Part shown: in pieces, positions 1 through 9,215 of the stretch | Layout: every line of letters begins with the position of its first letter | Position numbering within the stretch: the stretch's first letter is position 1 | Assembly: GCA_051011575.1 (NCBI GenBank) | Contig: JBPCTR010000248.1 | Location: 1 to 55,607 of the forward strand | Length of the DNA stretch: 55,607 nucleotides | Source of the DNA: SHLQ01 sp051011575 | GTDB taxonomy: Bacteria; Actinomycetota; Acidimicrobiia; Acidimicrobiales; SHLQ01 | Direction of reading: 5' to 3' | Made by a program: the position numbers and the translations under genes | Notes under the pieces: generated by a model | Seen by the model: only the letters and a program-made list of their open reading frames with translations | Told to the model about the DNA's origin: nothing | Databases searched by the model: none

Positions 1-177
1 ACAATCGCCCTCGCGCACGGGCTCAACCTGCGTGTGGTCGCGGAAGGTGTCGAGACCGAGGCGCAGCTCGATCAGCTCGTCCAGCTCGACTGTGACCTCG
101 TGCAGGGTTACCTCTTCTCGAAACCGATCGACCCCTCGGAGTTCAGTGGCTTCCTTGGGATGCGCTGGAGTACCTGA
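1..177 (+). CDS. EAL-domain cyclic-di-GMP phosphodiesterase, C-terminal end (partial)
   Basis: The window opens inside a gene; frame 1 gives 58 residues ending in TGA at 175-177. The visible part carries the late EAL signature VVAEGVETEAQ, then CDLVQGYLFSKPI, the typical end of EAL domains that hydrolyse cyclic-di-GMP. The catalytic EAL motif and any GGDEF or sensor domains lie upstream, so activity cannot be judged. It ends 5 bp before the convergent antiporter gene. Confidence 0.88.
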   Translation, partial: TIALAHGLNLRVVAEGVETEAQLDQLVQLDCDLVQGYLFSKPIDPSEFSGFLGMRWST

Positions 178-182
178 GCGAG

Positions 183-1778
183 TCAGCCCCGAATCTCGTC
201 GTCACGGCCCCACACCTCATCGTCGGCATCGGAGGCGAGCGCCTGCCCAGCTTCCTCGAAGAGATTCCTGGCAACATCGACGCCGGCCTCTCGAAGCTCG
301 TCGATCTGATCGGCATAGGTTGCGACAGCCGCGATTCGGGCATCGGGCAGGAACGCTCGAATCCGTTCGATGCACTGCAGGTTCGCCTGATGGTTGCTCG
401 TCGCTGCGATGACGAGTTCGACCTCGGGATGGAGACTCACGCGCTCCCAGAAGTCACGATCGAGTGAATCGCCCATGATCACCGTGCGCCCGGCGGCGAG
501 CTGGGCGACGACCTTGGCCTCGTCGCGATCGACACCGACGACCGGGCCGCGACCGCGTTCGGTCAACTCGTCGTAGGCGCCGACACCTACTCGGCCCATC
601 CCGAAGATCAGGACGCGGGCGGGACCGGTGTCGATGAGGGCGTCGTCGGCAAGGTGTGGCGTGCGCTCGAGCCGGGTGAGGAGTTCGAACCGGCGGTCGT
701 AGATGACGTAGCGCCGGCTGTTGATCGAAGACGTCACGATGAACGAGCCCGACACGGCGACTGCGAGGACGGAGAGCCATTCGGGGTCGACGAGTCCTTC
801 GGTGACTGCAGCCGCCACGACGATCAGCCCGAATTCGCTGTATGTCGACAAGGTGATCGACGTGTGGAGCGCGGTGCGGGAGCGGAGTCGGAAGCGGGTG
901 AGCAGAAGCAGGATCGTCGCGGACCGCGTAGGCACGAGAGCAACCAGGATCAACCCGATCAACCACGCGCCCCCGGTCGGCGTGCCCTCCAGACCGATCG
1001 AGACAAAGAACCCGACCAGGAACAGGTCCTTGAACGACAACAGACGCTCCGCCAGCTCCCCGGCTCGGGGATGACTGCTCAGCACAAACCCTGCGAGGAG
1101 GGCACCGAGGTCGGGCTTGATGTCGACGGCCTCGAAGAGCTCGCCCCCGACACCCAGTGCCATGACGAAACCGAACATGATGAGAAGCTCGCCGTGCCCG
1201 CTTCGTGCGAGGACCCAACCCAGGACGGGGGCGAGCCCCATGATCCCGACGATCACCCCCAACAACCACGGCGACGGCCAACCCGACGCTGTGAGGACGA
1301 CGAAGACAACAGCGATGACGTCCTGGATCACGAGAACACCGATGGCGATCCTGCCGGCGAGCGAGTCACCCTCGTTCGTTCGCTCGAGCGCCTTTACCGC
1401 AAACACGGTGCTCGAGAACGACAGCGCAAACGCGACGATGATCGAGGATCGGCCGTCGAGGTCCGCGGCCAGCGGCAGGCCGACGACGGTGGCGAGCCGC
1501 AGTATGAGCGCCGGGAACAACGTGGCGATGAGCGCGAAGACCCCAGCCGTTCCGAGAACCTCGCGGCGCAGCAGCGTGCGAGGCTTCAGCTTCAACCCGA
1601 TACCGAAGAGAAGGAGGAGGATGCCGATGTCGGCGACCGTGTCGATCGTCGGTGTCGATTCGTTGCCGAAGGCGTGGAGGGTGAACCCAGCGCCCAGATA
1701 CCCGACGAGCGGAGGCAACCGGAGCTGCGCGGCGATGAACCCGAATACGAATGCCACAACGAGCAACGCCAGATCCAT
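183..1778 (-). CDS. Kef/CPA2-type monovalent cation:proton antiporter with RCK/TrkA-N domain
   Basis: The protein has 531 residues. About the first 370 form hydrophobic helices of the Na+/H+ exchanger (CPA2) fold, beginning MDLALLVVAFVFGFIAAQL. They are followed by a cytoplasmic TrkA-N (RCK) nucleotide-binding domain with a Rossmann glycine motif (VLIFGMGRVGVGAYDEL). Membrane K+/H+ or Na+/H+ exchange gated by NAD(H) or a similar ligand is expected from the family. The frame stays open 73 codons further upstream, but that stretch is unrelated Arg/Ser-rich sequence. The ATG at 1778 sits at the first transmembrane helix and has a -10-like box 5 nt upstream. The gene is divergent from the UbiB-like kinase gene. 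Confidence 0.9.
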   Translation of the reverse strand: MDLALLVVAFVFGFIAAQLRLPPLVGYLGAGFTLHAFGNESTPTIDTVADIGILLLLFGIGLKLKPRTLLRREVLGTAGVFALIATLFPALILRLATVVGLPLAADLDGRSSIIVAFALSFSSTVFAVKALERTNEGDSLAGRIAIGVLVIQDVIAVVFVVLTASGWPSPWLLGVIVGIMGLAPVLGWVLARSGHGELLIMFGFVMALGVGGELFEAVDIKPDLGALLAGFVLSSHPRAGELAERLLSFKDLFLVGFFVSIGLEGTPTGGAWLIGLILVALVPTRSATILLLLTRFRLRSRTALHTSITLSTYSEFGLIVVAAAVTEGLVDPEWLSVLAVAVSGSFIVTSSINSRRYVIYDRRFELLTRLERTPHLADDALIDTGPARVLIFGMGRVGVGAYDELTERGRGPVVGVDRDEAKVVAQLAAGRTVIMGDSLDRDFWERVSLHPEVELVIAATSNHQANLQCIERIRAFLPDARIAAVATYADQIDELREAGVDVARNLFEEAGQALASDADDEVWGRDDEIRG

Positions 1779-1783
1779 GCGCG

Positions 1784-1789
1784 AGTATG
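1784..1789 (-). promoter_or_regulatory. -10 box for the Kef antiporter gene (leaderless type)
   Basis: CATACT on the minus strand, five bases before the ATG at 1778. This spacing would place transcription start at or next to the start codon. Confidence 0.45.
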
Positions 1790-1854
1790 CCCGAAGCACA
1801 GACGGGGAGACAGGGGTCACGGCCGAAAGGCCGTCATGAAGCTCCGGTCGTCGC

Positions 1855-1860
1855 CACACT
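1855..1860 (+). promoter_or_regulatory. -10 box for the UbiB-like kinase gene (leaderless type)
   Basis: CACACT followed by six bases and the ATG at 1867; no Shine-Dalgarno is visible. With the antiporter -10 box it forms a compact 88-bp divergent promoter region. Confidence 0.4.
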
Positions 1861-1866
1861 GGACAC

Positions 1867-3522
1867 ATGTCGGAGCTCTCTCTCGAGGATGACCAGCCCC
1901 GAGACCTCGCTATCGCCGCGTTCAGCAACGAAGGCCCGTGGCTCGTACAACTCGACGAGGCTCGCTGGCGCGACCGGGTCACGACGATTCGCTCCACCGT
2001 CGCCCGTCAGGTCCCCGCGCTGATCCGACCGACGCGTGTCCCGTCAATCGGACGTCTCGTCGAGGTTGTCGCCAGGGTCGGCCGAGCGGTCGGCGGCTGG
2101 TGGTTGCTCGGTCGCCCGAAGGGAAAACCGGCCTCCACCGCGGATCTTTCCCGTCGCTTGCGAGAAGCTGCTGAACACCTCGGCCCCAGCTACATAAAGC
2201 TCGGTCAGATCATCTCCAGTGGGCGGGGCGTCTTTCCGGCCGAGTTGGTCGACGAGTTCACGAAATGCCGCGACCAGGTTCCGGCAGAACCGTTCGACGT
2301 TGTCCGAGCGGTGATCGAAGCGGATTTCGGTCGGCCACTGCACGAGGTGTTCTCGGAGTTCGACGAGAAACCACTCGCGGCTGCATCCATCGCACAGGTC
2401 CATCGGGCCGTGCTCGCTCCCGACACCCACCACGGTGGTGGCCGCGAGGTCGTGGTGAAGGTTCAGCGGCCAGCGGTCGCCGAGCTCGTACACAAGGATC
2501 TGCGCGTGATGGCGTGGCTGGCGCCTTTCCTCATCGGGCGGATTCCCGTCACGGCGCTCGCCAATCCGCCGGCACTGGTCGAGGTCTTCGCCGAGACGAT
2601 CACCGAAGAACTCGACTTCCGCCTCGAAGCGGAGAACATGCTCGACGTGGCGCGGTCGCTCCGTCAACTCGGGCAGACGGCGTACGTAATTCCGAGGCCG
2701 CACCCCGAACTCGTCACGAGGCGAGTACTCGTCATGGAGCGTCTCAGCGGATTCTCGTTCGATGACGTCGAAGGCATCACCGCGGCCGGTGTGAACACCC
2801 ACGAGATCGTGCGCACGTCGATGATTGGGTTCCTCGAGGGGGCCATGATCCACGGTGTCTTCCACGGTGACCTTCACGGCGGCAACCTGTTCGTGCAACC
2901 CGATGGCCGAACGGCGCTGTTCGACTTCGGTATCACCGGCCGCCTTAGTGAGTCGAAGCGCCAGGCGTTCCTGCGCCTGCTCATGACGGGAATGATGAGC
3001 GACGTTCGCGGCCAGCTGGCAGCGATCCGGGATCTCGGTGCGCTGCCTCCGGACACCGACCTCGATGTCGTGATCGCGGACCTCGGTCTGAATCAGGCGC
3101 CGCTCGATCCGACTTCGCTCAGCCCCGACCAGCTCATCGCGGAACTGCAGGGATTCGTCAAGCAGCTGCTCGGCTACGGGGCGAGGCTTCCCAAAGAGCT
3201 GATGCTGTTCGTCAAGAACATGATGTTCGTCGACGCGGCAATCGGAACCCTCGCCCCCGATCTCGACCTGTTCGGCGAGGTCACGCACATCGCCACCTAC
3301 TTTGCGAGCACACACGGTCAGCGAATCGCATCAGAGATCGGCGTAGCCGGCACCGAGATCGACGTCGACCTCACCTCGTTCAAGGACAGCCTCGGCGTCG
3401 ATCGCGAAATGGAGACGATCACCTACAACGATCTCCGGGCACGACGCGAGCTGATCCAGGAACGCATGCGGAACCGGGAGCGTCCCTCAGCGCTTCGGGC
3501 ACGGCGCCGCAGGCGGCAATGA
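1867..3522 (+). CDS. UbiB/ABC1/AarF-family atypical kinase
   Basis: 551 residues. The UbiB family landmarks appear in order: the KxGQ motif (YIKLGQIISS, about residue 116), the Ala-rich nucleotide loop (PLAAASIAQVHRA, about 168), the catalytic lysine strand VVVKVQRP, the EELDFRLEAENM helix, the catalytic loop HGDLHGGN (about 335) and the metal-binding DFG. All key catalytic residues are present. Family members act in isoprenoid quinone or lipid metabolism as membrane-associated ATPases. No ubiquinone genes lie nearby and actinobacteria use menaquinone, so the substrate is unknown. The C-terminus is strongly basic (RARRRRRQ). Confidence 0.88.
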   Translation: MSELSLEDDQPRDLAIAAFSNEGPWLVQLDEARWRDRVTTIRSTVARQVPALIRPTRVPSIGRLVEVVARVGRAVGGWWLLGRPKGKPASTADLSRRLREAAEHLGPSYIKLGQIISSGRGVFPAELVDEFTKCRDQVPAEPFDVVRAVIEADFGRPLHEVFSEFDEKPLAAASIAQVHRAVLAPDTHHGGGREVVVKVQRPAVAELVHKDLRVMAWLAPFLIGRIPVTALANPPALVEVFAETITEELDFRLEAENMLDVARSLRQLGQTAYVIPRPHPELVTRRVLVMERLSGFSFDDVEGITAAGVNTHEIVRTSMIGFLEGAMIHGVFHGDLHGGNLFVQPDGRTALFDFGITGRLSESKRQAFLRLLMTGMMSDVRGQLAAIRDLGALPPDTDLDVVIADLGLNQAPLDPTSLSPDQLIAELQGFVKQLLGYGARLPKELMLFVKNMMFVDAAIGTLAPDLDLFGEVTHIATYFASTHGQRIASEIGVAGTEIDVDLTSFKDSLGVDREMETITYNDLRARRELIQERMRNRERPSALRARRRRRQ

Positions 3523-3558
3523 ACCGAATGCCGAATTCCGGTTCGCCCCAACACTTCC

Positions 3559-3564
3559 TACACT
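3559..3564 (+). promoter_or_regulatory. -10 box for nucS (leaderless type)
   Basis: TACACT followed by seven bases and GTG at 3572. A weak -35 (TTCCGG, 3536-3541) lies 17 bp upstream. There is no Shine-Dalgarno, which suggests a leaderless nucS-VanW transcript. Confidence 0.5.
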
Positions 3565-3571
3565 CGGGTCA

Positions 3572-4231
3572 GTGCGCCTCGTTGTAGCCAACTGCACCGT
3601 CGACTACGACGGACGCCTAACCGCCCACCTACCCGCTGCCACCCGGCTCATCATGGTGAAGGCCGACGGCTGTGTGGCCATCCACGCCGATGGTGGCGCC
3701 TACAAACCCCTCAACTGGATGAACGCGCCCAACCGGCTCGTCGAAGACGGTTCCGAGTGGCGGGTGACGAGTCCGAAGGGCGAAACGCTGCTCATCACGA
3801 TTCATGAGGTTTTCTCGGACACCGCCTGGGATCTGGGCATCGATCCGGGGCTGCAGAAGGATGGTGTGGAGTCGCATCTTCAGGAGCTTCTCGCCGCGGA
3901 CCCGACATCGATCGAGGACGGTTTCCGCCTCGTGCGTCGTGAATACCCGACCGAGATCGGTCCGGTCGACCTGTTGTGCCGTGACGATGAAGATTCAGTG
4001 ATCGCTATCGAGGTGAAGCGCCGGGGCGAGATCGACGGCGTCGAGCAGCTGAGCCGCTACCTCGAGTTCCTCAATCAGGATCCCGTCCTGTCGCCCGTGC
4101 GCGGAGTCTTCGTGGCGCAGGAGATCAAGCCGCAGGCCCGGGTGCTCGCGACCGAGCGGAAAATCCGATGTGTCGAGGTCGACTACGACGAGCTGCGCGG
4201 GATCGAGTCTCCGCAATTGCGACTTCTCTGA
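3572..4231 (+). CDS. nucS: Mismatch-specific endonuclease NucS/EndoMS
   Basis: 219 residues, the usual NucS length. The N-terminal beta-rich dimerisation and DNA-binding half begins MRLVVANCTVDYDGRL. The C-terminal RecB-like nuclease half shows the D-ExK core as GPVDLLCRD (about residue 130) and VIAIEVKRRGEIDGVEQLSRYL (about 143). In Actinobacteria NucS performs mismatch repair in place of MutS/MutL. GTG at 3572 is chosen because homology begins there and a -10 box precedes it by 7 nt. Its stop overlaps the next start (TGATG at 4229-4233), so the VanW-like lipoprotein gene is probably translationally coupled. Confidence 0.95.
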   Translation: MRLVVANCTVDYDGRLTAHLPAATRLIMVKADGCVAIHADGGAYKPLNWMNAPNRLVEDGSEWRVTSPKGETLLITIHEVFSDTAWDLGIDPGLQKDGVESHLQELLAADPTSIEDGFRLVRREYPTEIGPVDLLCRDDEDSVIAIEVKRRGEIDGVEQLSRYLEFLNQDPVLSPVRGVFVAQEIKPQARVLATERKIRCVEVDYDELRGIESPQLRLL

Positions 4232-5949
4232 TGTTTCGCTCCTTGCGTTCGATCCGTTCGATCGCATCGCTGTTCGTAGTCGCACTCGCACTGTCGGGAT
4301 GTGGCCTGTTCGGCGATGACGACGCCGATGCGACAGCCCCTTCCGAGGAAACGGCGACCGAAGCACCGGTTCGGGTTCGCTTCGGGGACCGGTGGTTCGA
4401 GATCGTCGCCGACGACCTCGAGTTCGGCGCCGATGGGCAGCCCACGTCGACAACCATCGACGTGCTGCTCGGACGCGTCGCCAGCCTCGGCGTGGAAGCC
4501 ATGCCTCCCACCGACCCCGATGTCGAGTTCGACGGAAGCCAATTCGTGGCCGTCGAATCCGTTCCAGGCCAAACCGTCGATGCGGTGGCACTCGCAGTCG
4601 CAATTCGCGACGCTGCAGGCGGCGACGAAGTGCTCGTTCCCTTCCTCGCGGTGCCAAGCGGTGTTGATCCCGGCGAATCGGTCGACTTCGTCGCCGAGGT
4701 CAACCGCCGCATCGATGATGGCCTGGTGTTGGCGGTCGCAGGCGAGACAGCCACCCTTTCCGCATCAGCGATCGGAGATGCGACCACGGCACAGCGCACC
4801 GAGGCTGGCTGGGAACTCGACGTTCGCTGGCGAGACATCGAAGACGCGGTGAGCGAACTCTTTCCGAACCTGGGTGCCGAAGGCGGCGAAGCCACGTTCA
4901 CGGTGCAGGAGTCGGAGGTCGATGGCGAGCCCGACGTTCCCGTGATCGTGCCGGGTGCTCCCGCCACCGTGTGTTGCGACCGCACCTCGGAACGGCGGAT
5001 CGAACAGGCCCTCAACAGCGACATCGCCGTCGCTGCCCTCTTCCTCGGTCAGGCCGAGAGCGAACGCGGCAAAGAGTGGGCCGAGGAGCTCGGAGTCGTC
5101 GAGCTCGTCGGCTCGTTCTCCACCAGTTACACGCCCGGACAGAACCGGGTGACCAACATCCGCCGAATCGCCGAACTCACCCAGGGGGTGATCATCGAGC
5201 CCGGCGACACATTCTCACTCAACGAGTTCGTCGGCCGGCGAACCACCGAAAACGGTTTCGTTCCCGCGGGCACGATCGTGAACGGCCACCTCGTCGACAG
5301 CGTGGGCGGTGGTATCAGCCAGTTCGCCACCACGATCTTCAATGCGTCGTTCTTCGCCGGACTCGAATTCGAGGAGTATCAGAGTCACTCGATCTACTTC
5401 AGCCGGTATCCGTATGGCCGGGAAGCCACGATCTCCTTTCCCCGACCGCACCTCGAGATCCACAACCCCACTCCATACGGAATCCTCGTGTGGCCCACGA
5501 GTACGTCGAGTTCGGTGACCGTCGATCTCTACTCGACCAAATGGGTCGACGTGGAGCAGACAGGCCAATGGCAGACGCCAATCCAGGCGGCGTGCACGCG
5601 AGTGACCACCGAACGAACCCGCACGCTCGTCGAGGACGGAACCGAAATGGTGGACACGGTCTTCGCCACCTACAGACCCGAGGGCATAGCCTGCGACGGC
5701 ACGGAGACCCAGAATCCGAACGAAGAACAGCTCGAAAAGCTGGAGAATGGCGAGGATCCGGATTTCGAGGACGGCACAACCACGACGACAACCACAACGA
5801 TTCCTGACGCCACCACGACCACGACCTCGGTCGCTCCGACGACCACGACGACGTCGACGACCACCACCACCACGACGACGTCGAGCACCACGACGTCCAG
5901 CAGCACCACATCGAGCACCACCACGACCACCGAGGATCCGGGCGCCTGA
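4231..5949 (+). CDS. VanW-family lipoprotein with Thr-rich tail
   Basis: 572 residues. A signal peptide with lipobox (LALSGC) predicts a lipid-anchored extracytoplasmic protein. Two peptidoglycan-binding-like (YoaR-type) segments, roughly residues 45-270, precede the VanW domain. The VanW core is visible around residues 300-440: YTPGQNRVTNIRRIAEL, PGDTFSLNEFVG, VGGGISQFATTIFNA and FPRPHLEIHN. The last 60 or so residues are almost only Thr/Ser with a few Val/Pro, a low-complexity linker typical of cell-wall-spanning actinobacterial proteins. VanW proteins are linked to cell-wall metabolism, but the biochemical role is unsettled. The start overlaps the nucS stop by one base. Confidence 0.85.
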   Translation: MFRSLRSIRSIASLFVVALALSGCGLFGDDDADATAPSEETATEAPVRVRFGDRWFEIVADDLEFGADGQPTSTTIDVLLGRVASLGVEAMPPTDPDVEFDGSQFVAVESVPGQTVDAVALAVAIRDAAGGDEVLVPFLAVPSGVDPGESVDFVAEVNRRIDDGLVLAVAGETATLSASAIGDATTAQRTEAGWELDVRWRDIEDAVSELFPNLGAEGGEATFTVQESEVDGEPDVPVIVPGAPATVCCDRTSERRIEQALNSDIAVAALFLGQAESERGKEWAEELGVVELVGSFSTSYTPGQNRVTNIRRIAELTQGVIIEPGDTFSLNEFVGRRTTENGFVPAGTIVNGHLVDSVGGGISQFATTIFNASFFAGLEFEEYQSHSIYFSRYPYGREATISFPRPHLEIHNPTPYGILVWPTSTSSSVTVDLYSTKWVDVEQTGQWQTPIQAACTRVTTERTRTLVEDGTEMVDTVFATYRPEGIACDGTETQNPNEEQLEKLENGEDPDFEDGTTTTTTTTIPDATTTTTSVAPTTTTTSTTTTTTTTSSTTTSSSTTSSTTTTTEDPGA

Positions 5950-5960
5950 GCCCTCGACCG

Positions 5961-7205
5961 ATGATCTCGATCGAGACGGTGGTCGTCGGAGCAGGGCCGG
6001 CAGGGGCGAGTGCCGCCCATGTGCTCGCGACGGCCGGCCGTGAGGTTGCGCTCGTCGACAAAGCGTCGTTCCCCCGCGACAAGTTCTGCGGCGACGGACT
6101 GACCACGCTGGCGCTACGCGAACTCGACGAGTTGGGCTTCGATCCATCGACCGTGAGCTCCTGGACGCCGATCGACGGCGCAATCATCCGGTCTCCCAAG
6201 GGTCGCGTACACGAGCTTGGGTTGCCGTCGGGCCGCGGGCAGTACGCGGCGATTGCCCGGCGTTCCGACCTCGACGCCGCTCTGGTCGATCACGCTCGCG
6301 CTGCGGGTGCGTTGGTTCGGTTCGGCAACGGCGTTGTGTCGATGGACCCGTCCTCCAGGGATCAGCACGTCGAGCTGACGCTGGCCGACGGCGAGGTGAT
6401 TCGCGCACGCCAGTGCATCGCTGCCGACGGAATGTGGTCACCGATCCGCAAGATGCAGGGACTGGACATGCCCGGCTACCGGGGCGAATGGCACGCGTTC
6501 AGACAATATTTTGAGAACGTGGGACCGAACGCGGCTTCGGAACTGTGGGTCTGGTTCGAACCCGACATCCTGCCCGGCTACTTCTGGTCCTTCCCGATCG
6601 GCGACGGGCGTGCGAACGTCGGCTTCGGAATTCTGCGCGGCGGGCGGCTCAGTACTCAGGACATGAAACGGTTGTGGCCGAATCTCCTCGCCCGCGACCA
6701 CATTCGTGACATTCTCGGCGCCGACGCGAAACCTGAATCTCCACATCGCGCCTGGCCCATCCCCGCTCGTATCGACAAGGCTCCGCTATCGGGCGAGTTC
6801 ACGCTCTTCGCTGGCGACGCCGCGGCGGCGTGCGATCCGCTCACCGGCGAGGGAATCGGGCAGGCACTGCTCACCGGTCGGCTCGCCGCGCAGGCTGTGA
6901 TCGACAGGGCCGGCGTCGACGACGGCTCATTCGAAGCGGTGGAACGGCAATATGTCGCCGAGGTTCAGAGCGAGCTTCTGGCCGACCACCGGATGGCGGT
7001 TGCATTGGGCAAACTTCTCGAGTCTCCTCGGGTCGCCGAGTTCGCGTTGAAAGCGGTGGGGGCCAACCCGTGGACGCGCCGGAACTTCGGCCGCTGGATG
7101 TTCGAGGACTACCCGCGTGCGTTGGTGGCCACACCTCGACGCTGGCATCGGGGAGCGCTGACCAAACCGGGCGCGTTCGCCGCCGATTCGGCCGCAGCCG
7201 ACTGA
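5961..7205 (+). CDS. Geranylgeranyl reductase-family FAD-dependent oxidoreductase
   Basis: 414 residues. The FAD-binding Rossmann motif is at the N-terminus (VVVGAGPAGASAAHVLA). It is followed by the family motif KASFPRDKFCGDGL (about residue 36) and the second FAD motif LFAGDAAAACDPLTGEGIG (about 283). The family reduces isoprenoid double bonds. In Actinobacteria that includes the menaquinone side chain (MenJ-like) or geranylgeranyl chains of lipids and pigments. Nothing nearby decides the substrate. It follows the VanW-like gene by 11 bp and converges on typA with 4 bp between stops. Confidence 0.88.
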   Translation: MISIETVVVGAGPAGASAAHVLATAGREVALVDKASFPRDKFCGDGLTTLALRELDELGFDPSTVSSWTPIDGAIIRSPKGRVHELGLPSGRGQYAAIARRSDLDAALVDHARAAGALVRFGNGVVSMDPSSRDQHVELTLADGEVIRARQCIAADGMWSPIRKMQGLDMPGYRGEWHAFRQYFENVGPNAASELWVWFEPDILPGYFWSFPIGDGRANVGFGILRGGRLSTQDMKRLWPNLLARDHIRDILGADAKPESPHRAWPIPARIDKAPLSGEFTLFAGDAAAACDPLTGEGIGQALLTGRLAAQAVIDRAGVDDGSFEAVERQYVAEVQSELLADHRMAVALGKLLESPRVAEFALKAVGANPWTRRNFGRWMFEDYPRALVATPRRWHRGALTKPGAFAADSAAAD

Positions 7206-7209
7206 ACCG

Positions 7210-9060
7210 TCAGGCTGTCGCCTCGGCCGCCTCGCGTGACGCCTTCAGACGCTTGAGTTCGCGTGCCCGGATACCGGCATCGAGGTTGACCTTGCGAAGG
7301 CGCACATATCCGGGGGTGACTTCGACACATTCGTCGTCAGCGATGGTTTCGAGCGCACCTTCGAGCGAGAGGATTCGCGGTGGAGTGAGGCGGATGGTGT
7401 CGTCGGAGCTCTGTGTGCGGATGTTGTTGAGCTTCTTCTCGCGGCAGATGTTCACGTCCATGTCCTCGGAGCGTGGGTTCTCGCCCACGATCATGCCCTC
7501 GTACACCTCGACGCCGGGGCCGACGTAGAGCGCGGTGCGCTCCTGGAGCTGCTCGATGGCGTGAGTAGTGGTCGAGCCGGTGCGGTCGGCCACGATCGAG
7601 CCCGTGATGCGGGTGCGGATCTCGCCGACCCAGGGCGTCCAGCCTTCGAAGACGTGGTTGGCGAGCCCGGTTCCACGGGTCTCGGTCAGGAACATCGTGC
7701 GGAATCCGATGAGCGCGCGGGCGGGAACGACGTACTCGAGCCGCACCCATCCGTCGCCGTGGTTGGCCATGTTTTCCATCTTCGCCTTGCGCTCGCCAAG
7801 CATCTGGGTGACGCCGCCCACGTGCCCCTCGGGAACGTCGATGGTGAGCCGTTCGGTTGGCTCGTGGAGCGTGTTGTCGATCTCTTTGGTGAGCACGGCC
7901 GGCTTACCCACGGTGAGTTCGAAGCCTTCGCGGCGCATCGTCTCGACCAGTACCGCCAGCTGCAGTTCGCCACGACCCTGGACCTCCCACGTATCGGGCC
8001 GATCGGTGTCGATCACTCGGATCGACACGTTGCCCACGAGTTCCTTGTCGAGGCGGGCCTTGATGAGGCGGGCAGTGAGTTTCTTGCCATCGACGCCGGC
8101 GAGCGGTGAGCTGTTCGTGCCGATCGTCATCGAGAGCGTGGGCTCGTCGACGGTGATGACCGGCAGTGGCCGCGGGTCGTTCAGGTCGGCAAGGGTTTCA
8201 CCGATCATGACGTCTTCGATGCCCGAGATCTGGACGATCTCACCCGGGCCGGCCTCGTCGACCTCGATGTTGCTGATGCCGTCAGTGACCGTGAGGGTGG
8301 CGACTTTCGCCTGACCGATCGAGCCATCGGTTTTGCACCACGAGACCTGCTGGCCCTTGCGGATCGTGCCCTGCATGACGCGACAGATGGCGAGACGCCC
8401 GAGATACGGCGACGCGTCGAGGTTGGTGACCCAAACCTGAGTGGGGTGATCTTCTTCGTAGCTGACGGGCGGAATGGCCTCGATCAGGGTTTCGAAGAGC
8501 GGCGTCATGTCCGTGCCCTGTTCGTCGAGGTCGAGCTGGGCGTACCCGAGGCGGGCCGCCGTGTAGACGATGGGGAAGTCGATCTGGTCTTCGTTGGCGC
8601 CGATGTCGATGAACAGGTCGTAGACCTCATCGACCACCTCTGAGATTCGGGCATCGGGGCGGTCGATCTTGTTGATCACGAGCACGACCGGTAGACCGAG
8701 ATGCATTGCCTTGCCGAGCACGAACCGGGTTTGCGGCAGCGGACCTTCGCTCGAATCGACGAGAAGCACAACCCCGTCGACCATGGTGAGTGCTCGTTCG
8801 ACCTCGCCGCCAAAGTCGGCGTGACCGGGCGTGTCGACGATGTTGATCTTCGTGTCGCCCCACGTGACGGCCGCATTGTTGGCGAGGATGGTGATGCCTT
8901 TCTCCTTCTCGAGATCGGTGTTGTCCATCACCCGTTCGACGACTTCGCCGTGGTCGCTGAACACCCCTGCATCCTTCAGGAGGGCGTCGACCAGGGTGGT
9001 CTTGCCGTGATCGACGTGGGCGATCATGGCGATGTTGCGAAGGTCTTCTCGGCGTTGCAC
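7210..9060 (-). CDS. typA: Ribosome-associated GTPase TypA/BipA
   Basis: 616 residues with translational GTPase motifs: G1 AHVDHGKTT, G3 DTPGHADFGGEVER and G4 NKIDRPDA. EF-G-like domains II, III and V and the BipA C-terminal domain follow. TypA acts on the 70S ribosome in assembly and stress adaptation. The frame is open 30 codons upstream of the chosen start, but homology begins at VQRREDLRNIAMIAHVD. GTG at 9060 has a -10 box (TACCGT) six bases upstream and no Shine-Dalgarno, so the message is probably leaderless. Confidence 0.95.
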   Translation of the reverse strand: MQRREDLRNIAMIAHVDHGKTTLVDALLKDAGVFSDHGEVVERVMDNTDLEKEKGITILANNAAVTWGDTKINIVDTPGHADFGGEVERALTMVDGVVLLVDSSEGPLPQTRFVLGKAMHLGLPVVLVINKIDRPDARISEVVDEVYDLFIDIGANEDQIDFPIVYTAARLGYAQLDLDEQGTDMTPLFETLIEAIPPVSYEEDHPTQVWVTNLDASPYLGRLAICRVMQGTIRKGQQVSWCKTDGSIGQAKVATLTVTDGISNIEVDEAGPGEIVQISGIEDVMIGETLADLNDPRPLPVITVDEPTLSMTIGTNSSPLAGVDGKKLTARLIKARLDKELVGNVSIRVIDTDRPDTWEVQGRGELQLAVLVETMRREGFELTVGKPAVLTKEIDNTLHEPTERLTIDVPEGHVGGVTQMLGERKAKMENMANHGDGWVRLEYVVPARALIGFRTMFLTETRGTGLANHVFEGWTPWVGEIRTRITGSIVADRTGSTTTHAIEQLQERTALYVGPGVEVYEGMIVGENPRSEDMDVNICREKKLNNIRTQSSDDTIRLTPPRILSLEGALETIADDECVEVTPGYVRLRKVNLDAGIRARELKRLKASREAAEATA

Positions 9061-9066
9061 CCCAAA

Positions 9067-9072
9067 ACGGTA
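9067..9072 (-). promoter_or_regulatory. -10 box for typA (leaderless type)
   Basis: Reads TACCGT on the minus strand, then six bases (TTTGGG), then the GTG start at 9060. Confidence 0.5.
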
Positions 9073-9215
9073 ACGGTGTGCTCTCTCCGCGCCTCGGACC
9101 CCGCCATGTTTCACACGACAACATGTCGGCTTCCGCCGACATCCGGCCAAGCCGACATGGTCGCTCCGCGATGCTTCGCTCTCCGCAGGGACCGAGGAGG
9201 AGCTGCGCGGACCCT

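Noticed and set aside
454..1281. 275-codon minus-strand frame inside the antiporter gene
   Set aside because: Arg/His/Pro-rich shadow in another frame; the antiporter frame has clear helices and a TrkA-N domain.
654..1892. 412-codon plus-strand frame antisense to the antiporter
   Set aside because: Extremely charged composition (Asp/Glu/Arg) with no domain; a GC-driven shadow.
1779..1997. 73-codon N-terminal extension of the Kef antiporter
   Set aside because: The extension overlaps the divergent kinase gene and its promoter and has no resemblance to antiporter N-termini.
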